Assembly: GCF_013373865.1 (NCBI RefSeq) | Contig: NC_050470.1 | Location: 8,416,373 to 8,480,372 of the forward strand | DNA length: 64,000 nt | Direction of reading: 5' to 3' | Source: Monomorium pharaonis | Lineage: Eukaryota > Arthropoda > Insecta > Hymenoptera > Formicidae | Shown here: positions 12,693-25,444 of the stretch, one piece after another | Position numbering within the stretch: position 1 is the first letter of the stretch | Layout: each line of letters opens with the position of its first letter | The notes under the pieces: model-generated | What the model saw: the letters and a program-made list of their open reading frames with translations, nothing else | What the model was told of the DNA's origin: nothing | The model's database searches: none | Translations under genes and position numbers: made by a program

Positions 12693-14752
12693 AGGGAATT
12701 CAGAAGTAGAAGCAAACTACTTTCTCAGGTTACAGGAAGAGAAATGCTTTTGGCTTGATTTTATTGTGCATTCTATCCGGGGCACAATCTCCATTTATTA
12801 AACTTATCGTCGAACAAGATAATCGACTATCGGAAGCTGCAGATTCAGAGAACAACTTCATAAGACTGTCATAGAACGTTTTTATTATTATCGCGTCGCA
12901 AGATTGTATTTTGCGTCGTTCATAATTCTGTTCCAGAAGACGCTAATGTTTGATGAAGATATTATCAAAAACTTTTTAGTAAAAAAAAAAAGACTATCGG
13001 AGATTCTTTCAAGATATGTTATGCACGTTTGCATTTTAATTGAACCGTTTTTATACGTCCGGCACAGTTCGGATCATCGTATTTTATTCTCTGAACGCGT
13101 ACACGGTGCCTACGTGTGAAGCAATTGTTATCAGAATTCGGCGTTTTGTGTAGATCGTTGCTTTTTACGATTTAACTCGCGGCGACGGTATCGAAAAAAT
13201 ACGCTTTTAATACAGATATGTATATTTAACCCGTATCTCTTTTGAGAAAACTTTTCCGTTGACGTTTTCATTGATATTGTTGTATGTTTATAACAAATAC
13301 CTTATTCGCAACATATTATTGTCACGTGAAACAAATTATCGCGATCTTTGGAATTAATTTTGATTGTGTTAATTATAGAACAATATAATGTGGAATTTAA
13401 TAATATCGCTGACTCTTCCGTTGGATTCATTGTGAACAACCACGGGTGCAGATTCGTCGAGTGGTTTTTAGAAACGCTTAATTGGACACGAAACCGCATA
13501 ATTCGAGGTATTAATATGCCATAGGTGATAATTGCCGCGCTATTTGCACGCACTCACATATCATTTGGGATTAAAAAATATCAATAAATCGAAGTAGCCC
13601 GGTTAACCACCAACAATAAACTAATTAATGACTCTGACGCATTTGATAATAAGCCTCGATTTACGATTAGTTTGTGAACTAAAAGAAATTGCTTGTTTTT
13701 TTTAAATATCAATTAATTACGAATTAAAAAACTGTAATACGATATTAATATTTTGTTAAAGATTGATTAATTCATTATATAGTAATAAATAACGGATAAA
13801 AATTTAAATATTACGTTGTAAAATTTTGAAAACATACTTATCCGAATTTTAATCAATCGTGAAATAGATGTCCAAGTTATGTCATTATCAAAATTATGTA
13901 AAATAAAGACAAAAATCAAGTCAATTTACGGCGAAGATAACGGAGTGTAACAGATTTTAACGGACGAATTTGCAGACAATGCTGCGGAAGATAACATAAT
14001 TGCACGATTTTCTACGTCACTAAAATTCGTGATAGACGATTAATGTCACTATGGTAGTTTAATTGTTTCGCTGTCGCTAATGCGCACCTATCTAATAGCG
14101 GATCTCGCACGTCGTGTTCCATTAACGACCCTTATGCCGTCCCGATTGTTTCTGAACGCTGTTATCAAACGTTGCAGTTGACCGTCATAGTGAAAACGTT
14201 GCATTTCGGTGAAAGAGAGGAGGGGAGACAGAGAAGAGAGAGAGAAGATTAATTGTTGCATTGTGACGCGTGTTGTATATACCACGCAGATGCGCCATAA
14301 CGATTGGCATTATATGCAGTAATATACGAATTACACCAGTCTCGCCGAGTTGAGGTAGTTGTTAAATCATATCTAAACTGAACTATGTTTAGAAACTCTT
14401 TGCACGCAGTGCGGGACAGTAAAATAATTATTTGCGCGGATGCATGCGGGCAATGCGGTTAAAAGTTTCGATAGTTAGAACTGCGTATTTTATCGACCGG
14501 CTAGTTTATACTTTTCTTCGTTGCGGTTAAAAAAAATTACTCTTTGCGGGTGAAGCGATAAGCAGACAAAGGGAGAAAAATGAACAACGTGGCGCTTGAC
14601 TCAAGTAAATGTATGCAAATTTGGTGTAACGAGCTCTGAAATTGCCTACAAATAGATAGTTAAATGTAAAAGAAATTTCTACTCTATGCGTTCTATATAA
14701 TACAGATTGTCCGACTACTGTACAATATTTACATATTTTAGCTGCGTATGTA

Positions 14753-14953
14753 CAGTGGCGTGCAAAAGTTTCCGGCCAGTGACATTTTGTACTCTAATTT
14801 ATTTTAAAAAAAGATTAATGATTTTTAATTATTATGAGATGTGAGTATGAGATATAGGAAACAAAATAATATAGTAAAACAATATTATTTATGTTTGTAA
14901 ATATATTTATTATTATAATTGTTATATTTGGATGTGCAAAAGTTTCCGGCCAC
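14753..14953 (+). repeat. Left inverted repeat of the Tc1-like transposon (IR/DR)
   Basis: The outer copy of TGCAAAAGTTTCCGGCC is at about 14761 and the inner copy at about 14936. The arm between them matches the right arm at 16137-16336 in reverse complement, apart from a few differences in the AT-rich middle. Confidence 0.88.
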
Positions 14954-15017
14954 TTTGTATTACGAGAAAAATTATTAGTCTACATGTTCTGTAATACACT
15001 TAAATTATATTTTAGTA

Positions 15018-16034
15018 TTAATATTTTGTAGCCATACCATTTGCAGCGATAACAGCCGCACAACGATGTGGCATCGACTCAATTAATCGATTAATACAAA
15101 CAGGTGAAATTTTAGCCCATTCTTCCTTCAACGATTTGAATAATGCGGCTTTATTTGAATATGTATGCTTTCGAACTTGACGGTCTAACGTTTCCCATAA
15201 ATGTTCTATGGGGTTCAAGTCCGGTGATTGAGATGGCCAACTTAAAACTCTCACATTTGAAGAGGAAAACCACTGTTTTAATAACTTGGATGTGTGTTTG
15301 GGATCATTATCCTGCTGAAATATCCAATTATGCGGCATTGTTTCTTTAGCATATGTTAATAAATTTTTTTCTAAAATGTCTTTGTAAATAGCAGCGTTCA
15401 TATTTCCGTTGATCTCGACCAATGGACCAACTCCTTGTGCAGAAAAAATTCCCCAAACCATCACACTTCCTCCACCGTGCTTCACAGTAGGAATTTGATA
15501 CCGAACGTCATTTCTGGTACCAACAGGACGTCGTATATGTTGTCTACCATCGCTTCCAAAAAGATTAAATTTAGATTCGTCTGAGAAAGCTACTTTTTTC
15601 CAATCTTCGACTGTCCAATTTAGATGATCTTTGGCAAATTGTAATCGGGCCTTCTTATTCTTTTTACTAATTAATGGTTTTTTAATACCTATACGGCCAA
15701 AAAGTCCCACATCATGTAGTCTTCGTGTCACAGTACTACGACTAACATTAGCTAAGTTTTCATCCTTTAGCTCGCGTGCAATTTCGGCAGCAGTTTTCTT
15801 AACATCTGCAGTTGATTTGCGTTTAATGATACGATCTACCTTTTTAGATGTCTTTCTTGGTCTTCCACTACGCGGACGATCTTTTAAACCATACCCACAA
15901 CTGTATTTTACAATAATATCATTCACGGTTGATTTACCTATCGATAATAATGAAGCAATCTCACGAGAAGACTTTCCTTCTTTTGAAAATTTTATTATTC
16001 TTTCACGAATTTGAATTTGCGTATGCCGAGCCAT
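15018..16034 (-). CDS. Tc1-like transposase, DD34E, 338 aa, intact
   Basis: The gene codes for a cut-and-paste transposase that would bind the element's inverted repeats and move it into TA sites in the nucleus. The N-terminal third has paired helix-turn-helix DNA-binding regions (about residues 5-45 and 65-110), with the linker SGRPRK at 56-61 resembling an AT-hook. The catalytic triad is visible: D152 in AFSDES, D242 in FQQDNDPKHTS and E277 in SPDLNPIEHLW. The last two are 34 residues apart, as in Tc1 (DD34E). The glycine-rich GGGSVMVWG at about 187-195 is also typical. Length matches the family's usual 340 or so residues. No frameshift or stop interrupts it. The start MARHTQIQ lies just inside the right inverted repeat. 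It may still be active, but that is inference. Confidence 0.95.
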   Translation of the reverse strand: MARHTQIQIRERIIKFSKEGKSSREIASLLSIGKSTVNDIIVKYSCGYGLKDRPRSGRPRKTSKKVDRIIKRKSTADVKKTAAEIARELKDENLANVSRSTVTRRLHDVGLFGRIGIKKPLISKKNKKARLQFAKDHLNWTVEDWKKVAFSDESKFNLFGSDGRQHIRRPVGTRNDVRYQIPTVKHGGGSVMVWGIFSAQGVGPLVEINGNMNAAIYKDILEKNLLTYAKETMPHNWIFQQDNDPKHTSKLLKQWFSSSNVRVLSWPSQSPDLNPIEHLWETLDRQVRKHTYSNKAALFKSLKEEWAKISPVCINRLIESMPHRCAAVIAANGMATKY

Positions 16035-16136
16035 GTTTATGCTTCCACGACCTTCTATGAACTAAATGTAAATATTCAACGCTATACTCTATTCGTAAAT
16101 AAATTTTTGAAGTCCTACTACGTCAAATATATTATG

Positions 16137-16336
16137 TGGCCGGAAACTTTTGCACATGCAAATATAACAATTATAATAATAAATGTATTTACAAACATAA
16201 ATAATATTGTTTTACAATATTATTTTGTTTCCTATATCTCATAATCATATCTCATAATAATTAAAAATCGTTAGTCTTTTTTTAGAATAAATTAGAGTAC
16301 AAAATGTTACTGGCCGGAAACTTTTGCACGCCACTG
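16137..16336 (-). repeat. Right inverted repeat of the Tc1-like transposon (IR/DR)
   Basis: Reverse complement of the left arm. The inner GGCCGGAAACTTTTGCACA is at about 16138 and the outer copy at about 16312-16330, followed by CGCCACTG and the TA duplication. Confidence 0.88.
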
Positions 16337-16338
16337 TA

Positions 16339-17919
16339 TATATGTATATATTTTTAGAAAAATTATATTTTAGTTAAAATAGAAGGAATATACTTTTTAT
16401 ATGAATATGTTCTATAAAGAAAAAAAAATCACATTCAAAATATTTGGCATAATATAGAATAAATATACGATAAGTATATTCTGCTTTTTGTGAACTGATT
16501 TCAACAAACAGATTATTGCTGCATATTTTACGTTTGTGGACTCGTTAGCGTTGCCTATAGTAATAATTAATTTTGTTTGATTAAAAAACTTTTATTAAAA
16601 GCAAAATTAAATAATATTTAATGTAATAATTAAAACGTTTGTTATTAATTCTCCACAGAGCAATCCTTTTCACTGCTGAATCATACTAACTGGGTCATCG
16701 GTTGTACTTTTCAAAGGGTTTTTAAGCTCCAAAAAATCTAAAAATAATTCTGACATACTCTCTTTTAACATTTAAGAATATGACGGCCCAATTATATGAC
16801 TTGAAACATTTTTTACTTTTTTGGAGAGGGGGGGGGATTATCTGGATTTCAAATACCGGTTGATGGTTACCGATGGAGAGTTAATTATCAGTATCAATTT
16901 ATTTCTATGCGTAATACCTACATCAAACGATAAAATTAATACAGCTGTAAAAGTCAATATTACTTGAATTATGAAAATCAATAATGAATCAGCTATAAGT
17001 TTGAACGCGCAAGCTCCACGCGATGTTATTGATTAACTTTGATTGCTTATAATTCGAAAACAATTACAATCTTAACATTTTTCTACGAAAATTTTATGTT
17101 AAAACTTTATAGAATTTTACATGAATTAATTTCTGAATGCGCGATTACATTATTGGACAATTTACGTAGCTTTTCTAATTTGTTCTAATTAAATTGTATA
17201 TTGAACGTATATTATCGAAAGGTATACAGCAAAATGAGTAAGAAATTAATATATTATTGTTAAATAGATATTATTTTTTTCTTATTTTTAATTACAACTT
17301 AAAAGATTATCAATGATCCTTTGATGTTAGAGACAGGGAGAGTTAGAGGGACTTTCTCCTTTTGAAAAAGAATGCAACAGCTCTAGAATCTGCAATAACG
17401 ACAATATGAATAAACAGCGCATATCATAACGAAGTAACTCTGGAAGTAATTCTTGACGAACAACGTCTCGCAAATAGAAGCATCGGAGTTAGAAAGACGT
17501 AAGCGAGTGGGAGAAGCGGGGAGGAGAAGACTTTTCGTAATAAGTGCCTCGCCCCGAGATGATGCGTCGGGGGATGAGGATGAAAGGGAGAGAAACTTTC
17601 AGGATGTTCGGGCGCGGGTACGGCTCGAGCGAAATATCTATAGGAAGGTGAAATAGACTGTTAATTACCAGCGCAGGAACTTGGTCTCGATTTCTCGGAC
17701 AACTCATTAATCTTAATTAGCATCGGTGGATCTTTGAATGTCCGCACACGCCGCTGCGTTCTACATGACGGGCATCCGCCTCGGGCATTATGCATTTAAA
17801 CGCATGGAACGATTGATCGGGAGCGACGTCACTCTCGCGTCAACGATGCGTCCATTCACACAGTCCATTCACCGTCCCCGAAATACACGTTACTTTAAAA
17901 AAGGTGCGCAAATTAGCGC
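16339..17919. other. AT-rich noncoding stretch
   Basis: No gene is recognised. Contains a G run near 16828-16836. A short GC-richer patch at 17.45-17.7 kb has open frames on both strands but no recognisable domain. Confidence 0.5.
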
Positions 17920-17921
17920 TA

Positions 17922-18194
17922 CACGGAGAGAATTTTCTCTTAAAAATTACCTTGAAAATTGTGGTAATTGTGAGACAACGTAAACCTTGAAGAATTTTAT
18001 CATACTTTTAATAAAATTTACTAAAATTTACTAAAATTTTAATACAATTTGGCAAAGTTTTAATAAATTTTGTTAGAAATATAGTAAAATTTTAGTAAAT
18101 TTTGTCAAAAGTATAGTAAAATTTTTCAAGGTTTACGTTGTCTTACAATTACCACGATTTTCAGGGTAATTTTTAAGAGAAAATTCTTTCCATG
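17922..18194. mobile_element. MITE-like element, family A, copy 1 (273 bp)
   Basis: The left end CACGGAGAGAATTTTCTCTT is matched by the right end read in reverse (CATGGAAAGAATTTTCTCTT). The arms continue to pair through AAAAATTACC, a GGTAATTGT block and ACAACGTAAACCTTGA, with ACTAAAATTTTA repeats in the centre. TA flanks both ends (17920-17921, 18195-18196). It has no coding capacity. A second copy of the family is at 58738-58975. Confidence 0.82.
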
Positions 18195-19224
18195 TATAAG
18201 CGTTAAAAAAGAATATCTCGAAATTTTATAATTAAATAAACGCGGTAAAATTGTACTTCTTATTTGTGTCTAACACAAACTCGATATTTCACATTTCTTT
18301 ACAATATAGTCTCGTTTACATTTCTCTACAATATATTGCTCGTCATTCTTCCTTGACGCGGGGAGGATTCCTTCAGCGGGTCCATATTTTATTGATACGT
18401 TGTGCACTCGCAATGAAATATGCAGGCTCGCGCCGGATCACGAAATTCCGAAATTCCTGGGCTGCGGGAGTATCGACTCGTGAGTTACGTACGTGCGATA
18501 CAAAGACGGCGGACGATACTAACGAGCACTTTCCTACAGAGAGCCTGAAGGATGTAGTTCGCGAAGGTGCTTCGGTACCGCAGAAGGGATGAGAGAATCA
18601 TTAGCGGAAGTGAACAAGCCACGTACCACGATATTAGGTATTTATGGGAGTATACACGGGCCGAAGCACGTAATTTTACCGCATAGAAATATGTCTTTTT
18701 TCTCAGGAGAAATAGAATGTGTAATTTTACGAAAGGGACCTACAAAAGATTTATGCGGTATTAATGTTTTCAAAAACTCTACGCTTTGTTCCTCGTCTAT
18801 AAATTTCTGCTTTTTGTTTATAAAATAAATTCAATTATTGCGCCTGATGTACATAGAATAGTGCAGTGCGTCATACATCTACTCGTAAAATTACATGAGC
18901 GGGCATATTCGACCCATTTTCAGATTAAATGAATGGGGCAACAGAACTGATATGTCACATTGGGTGCATTCAGCAGGGACAGCAGTTGAGTGGCAATTGG
19001 ATGTGGTGATTGATATATACCTCTGGATTTCCACTGAATCAGGTTCGATTGTTACGCGGGTACTATTCAATTTTTCCCTGCTAAATGCAGCCATTCTTGC
19101 GAGGATTGATTTACGTCTCCATGGATAAATTATTATTTCCCATTGTACGACACGCCCTGGTTTTAATGGCGTCTTGATGTTTAATGAAATTAGCCTCCGA
19201 CTGGCTGATGCGACATGATAACAA

Positions 19225-19248
19225 AACACACACACACACACACACACA
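19225..19248. repeat. (AC)n microsatellite
   Basis: AC dinucleotide tract in noncoding DNA. Confidence 0.85.
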
Positions 19249-21031
19249 TACACGCCCATAGTTATTATATTATTTGTATTACTTATAATACAGAGGCAAT
19301 TTATTTATTTAAGGAAGAATTATTTACAGGCAAATAAAGTAGAAAGCTATTGTATGTAGACGATGTGGAAATTATACCTAGGAATTTCTTGAAGAACCGG
19401 GCAATGGTTGCTTTCAAACTTCTTGTACTTTCAGACTTCAGACACTCCGGTGCTTTATCGCGAAAGTACCCAAGTTTTGCTTGCCCGCGATGCCTGCGAA
19501 CGTAAATAATAAATGAAATGGTGCTTCTTTCCCCGTGACGTAGTTCTCATTGCAGTACTCGTGAGATCGGACGCATATCGTGCAAATTGTAATTTTACCG
19601 GCTCATTCGCTCGCTCGTAATCACATTCATACCTCGTGTATATCGTTCATAGTATCCAATGAATTTACATGGGACAAAATCGACGATTGAATTCGCGTAT
19701 CGCTTTTACCAATCTGTTATCTACATTATTCTGCCGTACATGCATCCGCACATTGCCGTTAAAACAGTTACCCCCGACTGGAGCTGAGCGTGCACATTTG
19801 CGTGTGTAAAGGGATTTCCATAATTGCGCTGTCGATACTTGCGCATCGATTTGAAGATAATTCCCAAGCCAAAAAAAAAACCCGGCCGACGGATCACTTT
19901 CTTTAAAAATTTGCGAATTACCATTCCACTTCGTGAAAGTGTCCGGCAATTATGCACCTCGGTATAAAAACATTTGTTTGTCATTATTGGCTTTAATAAT
20001 GCGCGACTAATGGAATGGCATGTAAAAGTACTTTTCACGTTACACCAGAGAATGGCGTTATCGTAAAATTAATGCAACGCGCGCAATTTAGCGCGCGGGC
20101 GGCTCGCGTGAGTTACCGAAAGTAAAAGTGGGTGATTCACGATCGGCCGTAAGGCGCGAGGGTGGAAGCGGCGGCAAGAATGGCCAGGAAGGACTGCTCC
20201 GTTTTCAGGGTTTATCGCGGTTTATCAGACACGTGAGAGAGCTCTAGGCTCGGACGCGGACGCGGCGGAATTATTCGAGGTGACATAATCAGGTTACGAG
20301 GGAGCGAAGTTAAGGCACTCGCACGTAACCTTTTACACCGCGGACTCTAAATACTACCGGACTGTGCACGCGCGTTTTCCACGGAAAACATCTCGCGTTT
20401 CGCGTTACGGGATACGCAAACGCGGTTGGACGCGGTTTTACACAATATTAACAACGCGATACCGAATTTTCGCATAACGATAATTATGGTTTGGCGCCGG
20501 AGAGACCTCTCTCTCTCTCTCTGTATATTTAGTGCAATTTGATTAGAGCGAAGTGAGTTTGTACTAGTCGGGTCAACTAAGCACGTTTCCTTCTCTCCGG
20601 ATCACGATTCTGCCTGTGATATACAGACCGAAAGGGAATATTCAGTTAGTCGGTATCCCGCTCGCTTTAATTTGTCGCGATTTCCATCGCGCAACTGTCG
20701 ATGACTGCATTTACATTTACATTCGGGAGAAACTTCGCCGTCCTCCACTTCCATTCACCCGTCGAATCCTCTTTGTCGCATTTCCCCGCCTTTGCAATTA
20801 AACCACGAAAGATAACTATGCGAACAAGACGGAGGGTAAATGGCGGAGATAATATCGATCCTGGGAAGCAACCGCGCCGCACAAAACGGAGAGAGAGAGG
20901 CAGGAATGATATAACGGTGATCATTTGATATTTGCGGAGCGGCGGCGTGCGCGCGCGAGCGCACGGGCGCGGCGGAAACTTTTCAGGAAGCTTCCTCTCT
21001 CGCGCGTTTGTCTTGTCTCGTGTCTTCTGTT

Positions 21032-21046
21032 CCCCCCCCCCCCCCC
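21032..21046. repeat. Poly-C run (15 C) in CpG-rich patch
   Basis: Uninterrupted C run inside a CpG-rich patch (20.9-21.1 kb); a matching G run lies near 28615-28624 in the other large CpG-rich patch. Confidence 0.85.
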
Positions 21047-24000
21047 GTTGCGCCCGAGTACACGGGAAACCGCACTGTAACGGTTGCAGCGGAAAGGAAA
21101 ATAACAAGGCCGCCCGTTACAAAGTGATTCTGAAGGCTGGCGCAAAGTCCGCGAGCGCTTTGTGAAAAAGAGTCATTTCCACGCGTATGAGAGATAATAA
21201 CGTGAGGTGAAACATCTTTTTCCGTTCGCATAGGATTCCGTGTGATCAAAGCGATTTGACGGAATTGAACCCTGTAATCGAATTTTGATCTCTATACGTG
21301 AGTTAGCATCTCACTTTTAGAATTTCGTGATTAAAAAGAGGATATCTGGACTTCTTTGTGGGAGAACGAATGGGCTGTTGAATTAATTATATCTAAAAAT
21401 AAGGAGACTTTATACGACTTTGTCCTTCCCCCGGGAAAAGGAAATTTTCGTCTGTGTCTAAATTAGCCATCTAGTCTGTGAATGGCTAACTTTCCATGGC
21501 TATTTTTAATTCTTATCGTTACTAGAATTACATTTTTTACGTTCCAAGTGAAAGAGAATTGGGTACGCAAGTAAAGTCGTTGGGGGGGAAACTCGGAAAT
21601 TGTAATTTTACTCGGGGTTCTCTTGAACTTAGGTAAACAGGCATTTCCTGCACGTAGAAAAATGCCGCATGTCGTTGTCGCGCTCATTTAACTTAATACA
21701 CCAACTCGGATCACGTTTCTTTTTTAATCCATTATACCGTCTAATTTACTTGTCTCCCTCTGTCTGCCTGTCCGTCTGTCTTTTTCGCCTGCGCGGTTGT
21801 ATCGCGCCGCCAAAACGTGGCTGCGAGTATGAAGTAGAGGTACGTCCTGGCCATTTTTAAGTTCTATAAGCCATGAGTGCATCTGACATCGTACAAATTC
21901 CTCTTAGAGCCGAAGTTGTTTATTTTCCCGATCCTAGCCACACGCCTTCCGCTTTCTTGGATTCCAATTACAAGATCAAAATAACTGACGCGCGGAGTGA
22001 GAGCGGAAGGCAGCGGGATGTCGGATAATTGCGAAGGCTAATCCATCTCTGATATCTAATCTGAGATTAATCTCGACCGTCTCCGTCCCGTCTAGCCAAT
22101 TCGGTTGAATTCGCCTTCGAACACAGTTGCGTGTTGTTAACCTTAATTAAGACAAATTTAACGTTTCTTCACATACACTTAGCGAACTTCTCTGGGTTGC
22201 GTGCGAGAAAGGTAATGTTCCATTAGATACATTGTTACATCTCGCGATTGTACCTAAACGATGCACCAGTTGCATTTTAATAAATATCGTTGCGCCTTAT
22301 CTACGGGGAAATAGAGTGTTCTCAACGAACGCACATTCAAGGAGCAAGGATAATGCGCGAAGTACGGCTGAAACGGGATAATCTCCCGAGAACTGCTTTC
22401 CCCCGCGACGGACTTTGCGTATTTCGTGTAACCGGTTGTTTAATTAAATGATAACAGAAAATAGGATGGCGCAGTACGCGAGCGAGAAGCGAACAAGCCG
22501 GACGTTGGAAACGAGGAGAATAAGCGGACGAATAGTCGACCGTTCCCTCGTCCGACGCCGATTTCCATGCAAGAGTTCAACCCTTCTTCTTTTCGAGATT
22601 CTTTTCTTTTTTTTTTTTTCGTTCCCTTTTTATCTCGGACTTAACGTTCTCCTGAGCACTGACCTTCTTGCGAGGCAGAAAGTCCATGCTGCGTACGTCG
22701 TTATCTGCACTTTGCTATATACAAGAGGGCATAACCACTTTAACGAGTTCCGTGCTATCCTTGCAGAAATTCCATGCAGAAAGTCCAAGCGAACCGTCGA
22801 CATAATGTAGGATTACACGAATGAGTTAACCCGATGATCCTTTACTTTCAAAATTTTAACACTTGATTCTTAATCCGATATTTTCGCCTCTGATATCATA
22901 ATTACCGATATAGTAATGTACAGAGTACAATGAGTAAAATAGATTGATTTTGAACTCTAGAGTGGCAAATAGAAACGGTTTTGTAGTATTTGAGTTTTTA
23001 AATTTGATCTAATCTTTAGAAAAATTTTAATTTATTGAAAAAATATTTTGAAAATAGCATATGAAGTTATTAAATACTGCAGTATTGTAAGCTATTGTTA
23101 TTGAGTTTTAAAAACCTGTTTTTTTTTGTTTACGAGTGACATGATAACATGAAAACATGTGAAAACATGATAATATTATATTTCCATCTCGAATAGTTCA
23201 GTGTTTTGCTTGATGAAAAAATATCAATATCTAAAAACAGAGAGAGATGCGCGCTGTAATCTTTCTTAGTTTTGACGTTCGTTAAATTTTCGTGGAATCA
23301 AATACGCTTGTGCGGACGTATCGGTTTTTTTTCCAACGTCGTTCTCTCGTGTGCTTCGCAATTAGCAACGTAGTATATCAGGGTGAGTGATAGAAGGTGA
23401 TTTATACGCGCGTTCGGATTTATCTCTGGCCTCGTTTATGCGTGTTAAATAATAATTTATCGCCACGACAGCGTACTGTGCTTGCAGTTAATTCAATCCG
23501 TCAGCACGTACCACGGATAGGATTGAAAGGCTCGCATAGTATGCCTTGCGACAGAAAGCCGTACAAGGCTTATACATTTTATAAATTAAAATCTTGAAAG
23601 TCTTATTAAGATAGCTACAACACACATTAGTTATAATATTCTTGCTATATATTATATTAGTTAATATCTTTACATTGTATTAGAAATATAAAGAGCCTTG
23701 CTCACTTTTGTATTTTTATATTCTACTCTCTGTAAAAGGCAATTAGTGTATTATCACTAATTTGCCTGTATTTTACTTGTTGTGATAATTAGTAAATGTT
23801 TGCTGGCTTTTACTGATTTTGACTTTAAAATTAATGTTTTATTACTGATCATTGCATTTATTTTACTGCTTGATAAGTTATAAGTATGCCACTGAAAATC
23901 TGTGTATTTTTACTGATTTCATTGACTTTTTGCTGATTGTTATTTAAAGAATAGGCTCTTTGCGTCTACAACGAAATTTTTCTAAAATGAAAGATTTAGA

Positions 24001-25394
24001 AGATTAAAATAATTTATAATCCCCTAAGTCAGTACGATTAAAAAATATGCTCTTTGAAACATTAGAAAAATATTACATCATGGTTCTACTTAATTTACTG
24101 CAATGGTCTTTTTTTTAGCAACAGATATAAGATATTTTCTATCGATCAATATGTGATTCATTACTAGACATGAGGACCTTAAAATGGACAAGGTTTTTTC
24201 TACTTTTATAACTACTATATTAGGGTACTTAGGTACAAAGAATAATAGAAACAGAGATAATTGGTAGAAAAGAATATGCGCAAAAGCAAAGACCAAACTT
24301 TTAGTACTTACTAAAACTTATTAAAACTTTTAAGTGTAACGTCTCGAGGGTGTTGTTACAGGTCGCGTAGCTCGTTGATAGCGTAGGAAAATTCAGGATT
24401 TTTTAAAACACTTAGAAAATATTCTATGGTTTGTAGAATATGTATGATAGTTAAGCAAGATATATATGTTAACATTGAAAAACGATCATGCAAGCGTGAT
24501 ATGACGTCATTGTAGCGATAAAGCTACGAAATTGCTAATGTAATTGTAACTTATTCTACATAAAGTTTTAAAAAGTTTAAAACTTATGGATTATGCGGAA
24601 CGCGATCTCACTCGATCAGCATAACAACTTGTAAGAAACTCAAATATAAGAACTTTATCGATAGAAATCAGATATAAATATAAAATGCAAACTGCGAAAA
24701 CATTTACAAGGTTTAATTCACATATTTTATTGTTAGAATTTCTGTTATAAAAAATAGCATTTTTATCATTTCTCTCTCTATATCTTTCTCTCTTTTTTTT
24801 TCGACGACTAAAGGTTTCTATCTTCTAACCAATTTGTTCCATCACAGATATACATCCGAATTGATCGTCCGGAACTATTTGCGCAAACGTAAAGGACTAC
24901 ACATGTGCAATGAATAATGCTGCGTTAAAGTGTATTTCCATATCTTTACCATATGCGCGCGGAATATAGTACATATGAGTGGAAAACGTCGCGGGTAATA
25001 TCGCTCACACGAGTGAGCAAGCCTGAGTGTAAACGAGAAGTTTTCCCCCTCACCTCTTAGAAAATATCTTATGAGACTTCTCCCGGCAAAAATGTACTTT
25101 TCACGGCTCGCCATCGTCGTCGTCCCCACACAGTCGTAGTCGTAGTTGCGATGATGCTTTATTCATTATTGTGCCGCCGTGGGCGCCGGCGCGTAAGAAT
25201 TCGATATCCGGAGGTTCACTCAAAGGGGGAGGAGGCAAGGAATCCCGACAGTGATAGAAATCGTCCTGCTGATACCGTCTCGCGGTGCGAATAGTGGTGA
25301 GTTATTTGCAGGAAGCCGTTCGAGAGAATGGCGAATAAAGGGTGAGAGGGTTAGACGTGGAGAGTGGCGGAAATTACAATAGACATATACAGGT

Positions 25395-25401
<7 letters not shown>

Positions 25402-25441
<40 letters not shown>
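25402..25441. repeat. (GA)n microsatellite
   Basis: About 40 bp of uninterrupted GA after AGGTAGAGAGA, inside the CpG-rich patch at 25.1-25.6 kb. Confidence 0.85.

Positions 25442-25444
<3 letters not shown>

Larger units (their letters stand above)
7690..14750. other. Long AT-rich stretch, no gene recognised
   Basis: Apart from low-complexity tracts and a short tandem duplication I see no supported gene. The longest open frames (around 9.8-10.5 kb, plus strand) have no recognisable domain and lie in a patch of higher GC. If the exons at 7.3-7.7 kb are real, this would be intron. Confidence 0.55.
14753..16336 (-). mobile_element. Complete Tc1-like DNA transposon
   Basis: The element starts CAGTGGCGTGCAAAAGTTTC at 14753 and ends with its reverse complement at 16336. 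It is flanked by TA on both sides (14751-14752 and 16337-16338), the target duplication of the Tc1/mariner superfamily. The inverted repeats are about 200 bp long and nearly identical. Each holds the motif TGCAAAAGTTTCCGGCC twice, once at the outer end and once at the inner end, which is the IR/DR arrangement known from Tc1 elements such as Sleeping Beauty. A single uninterrupted transposase lies between them on the minus strand. The intact ends, intact gene and similar arms suggest recent insertion. Confidence 0.93.

Noticed and set aside
20600..21250. Possible gene in a CpG-rich patch
   Set aside because: Frames overlap on both strands, none has a recognisable domain, and no matching splice signals were found.
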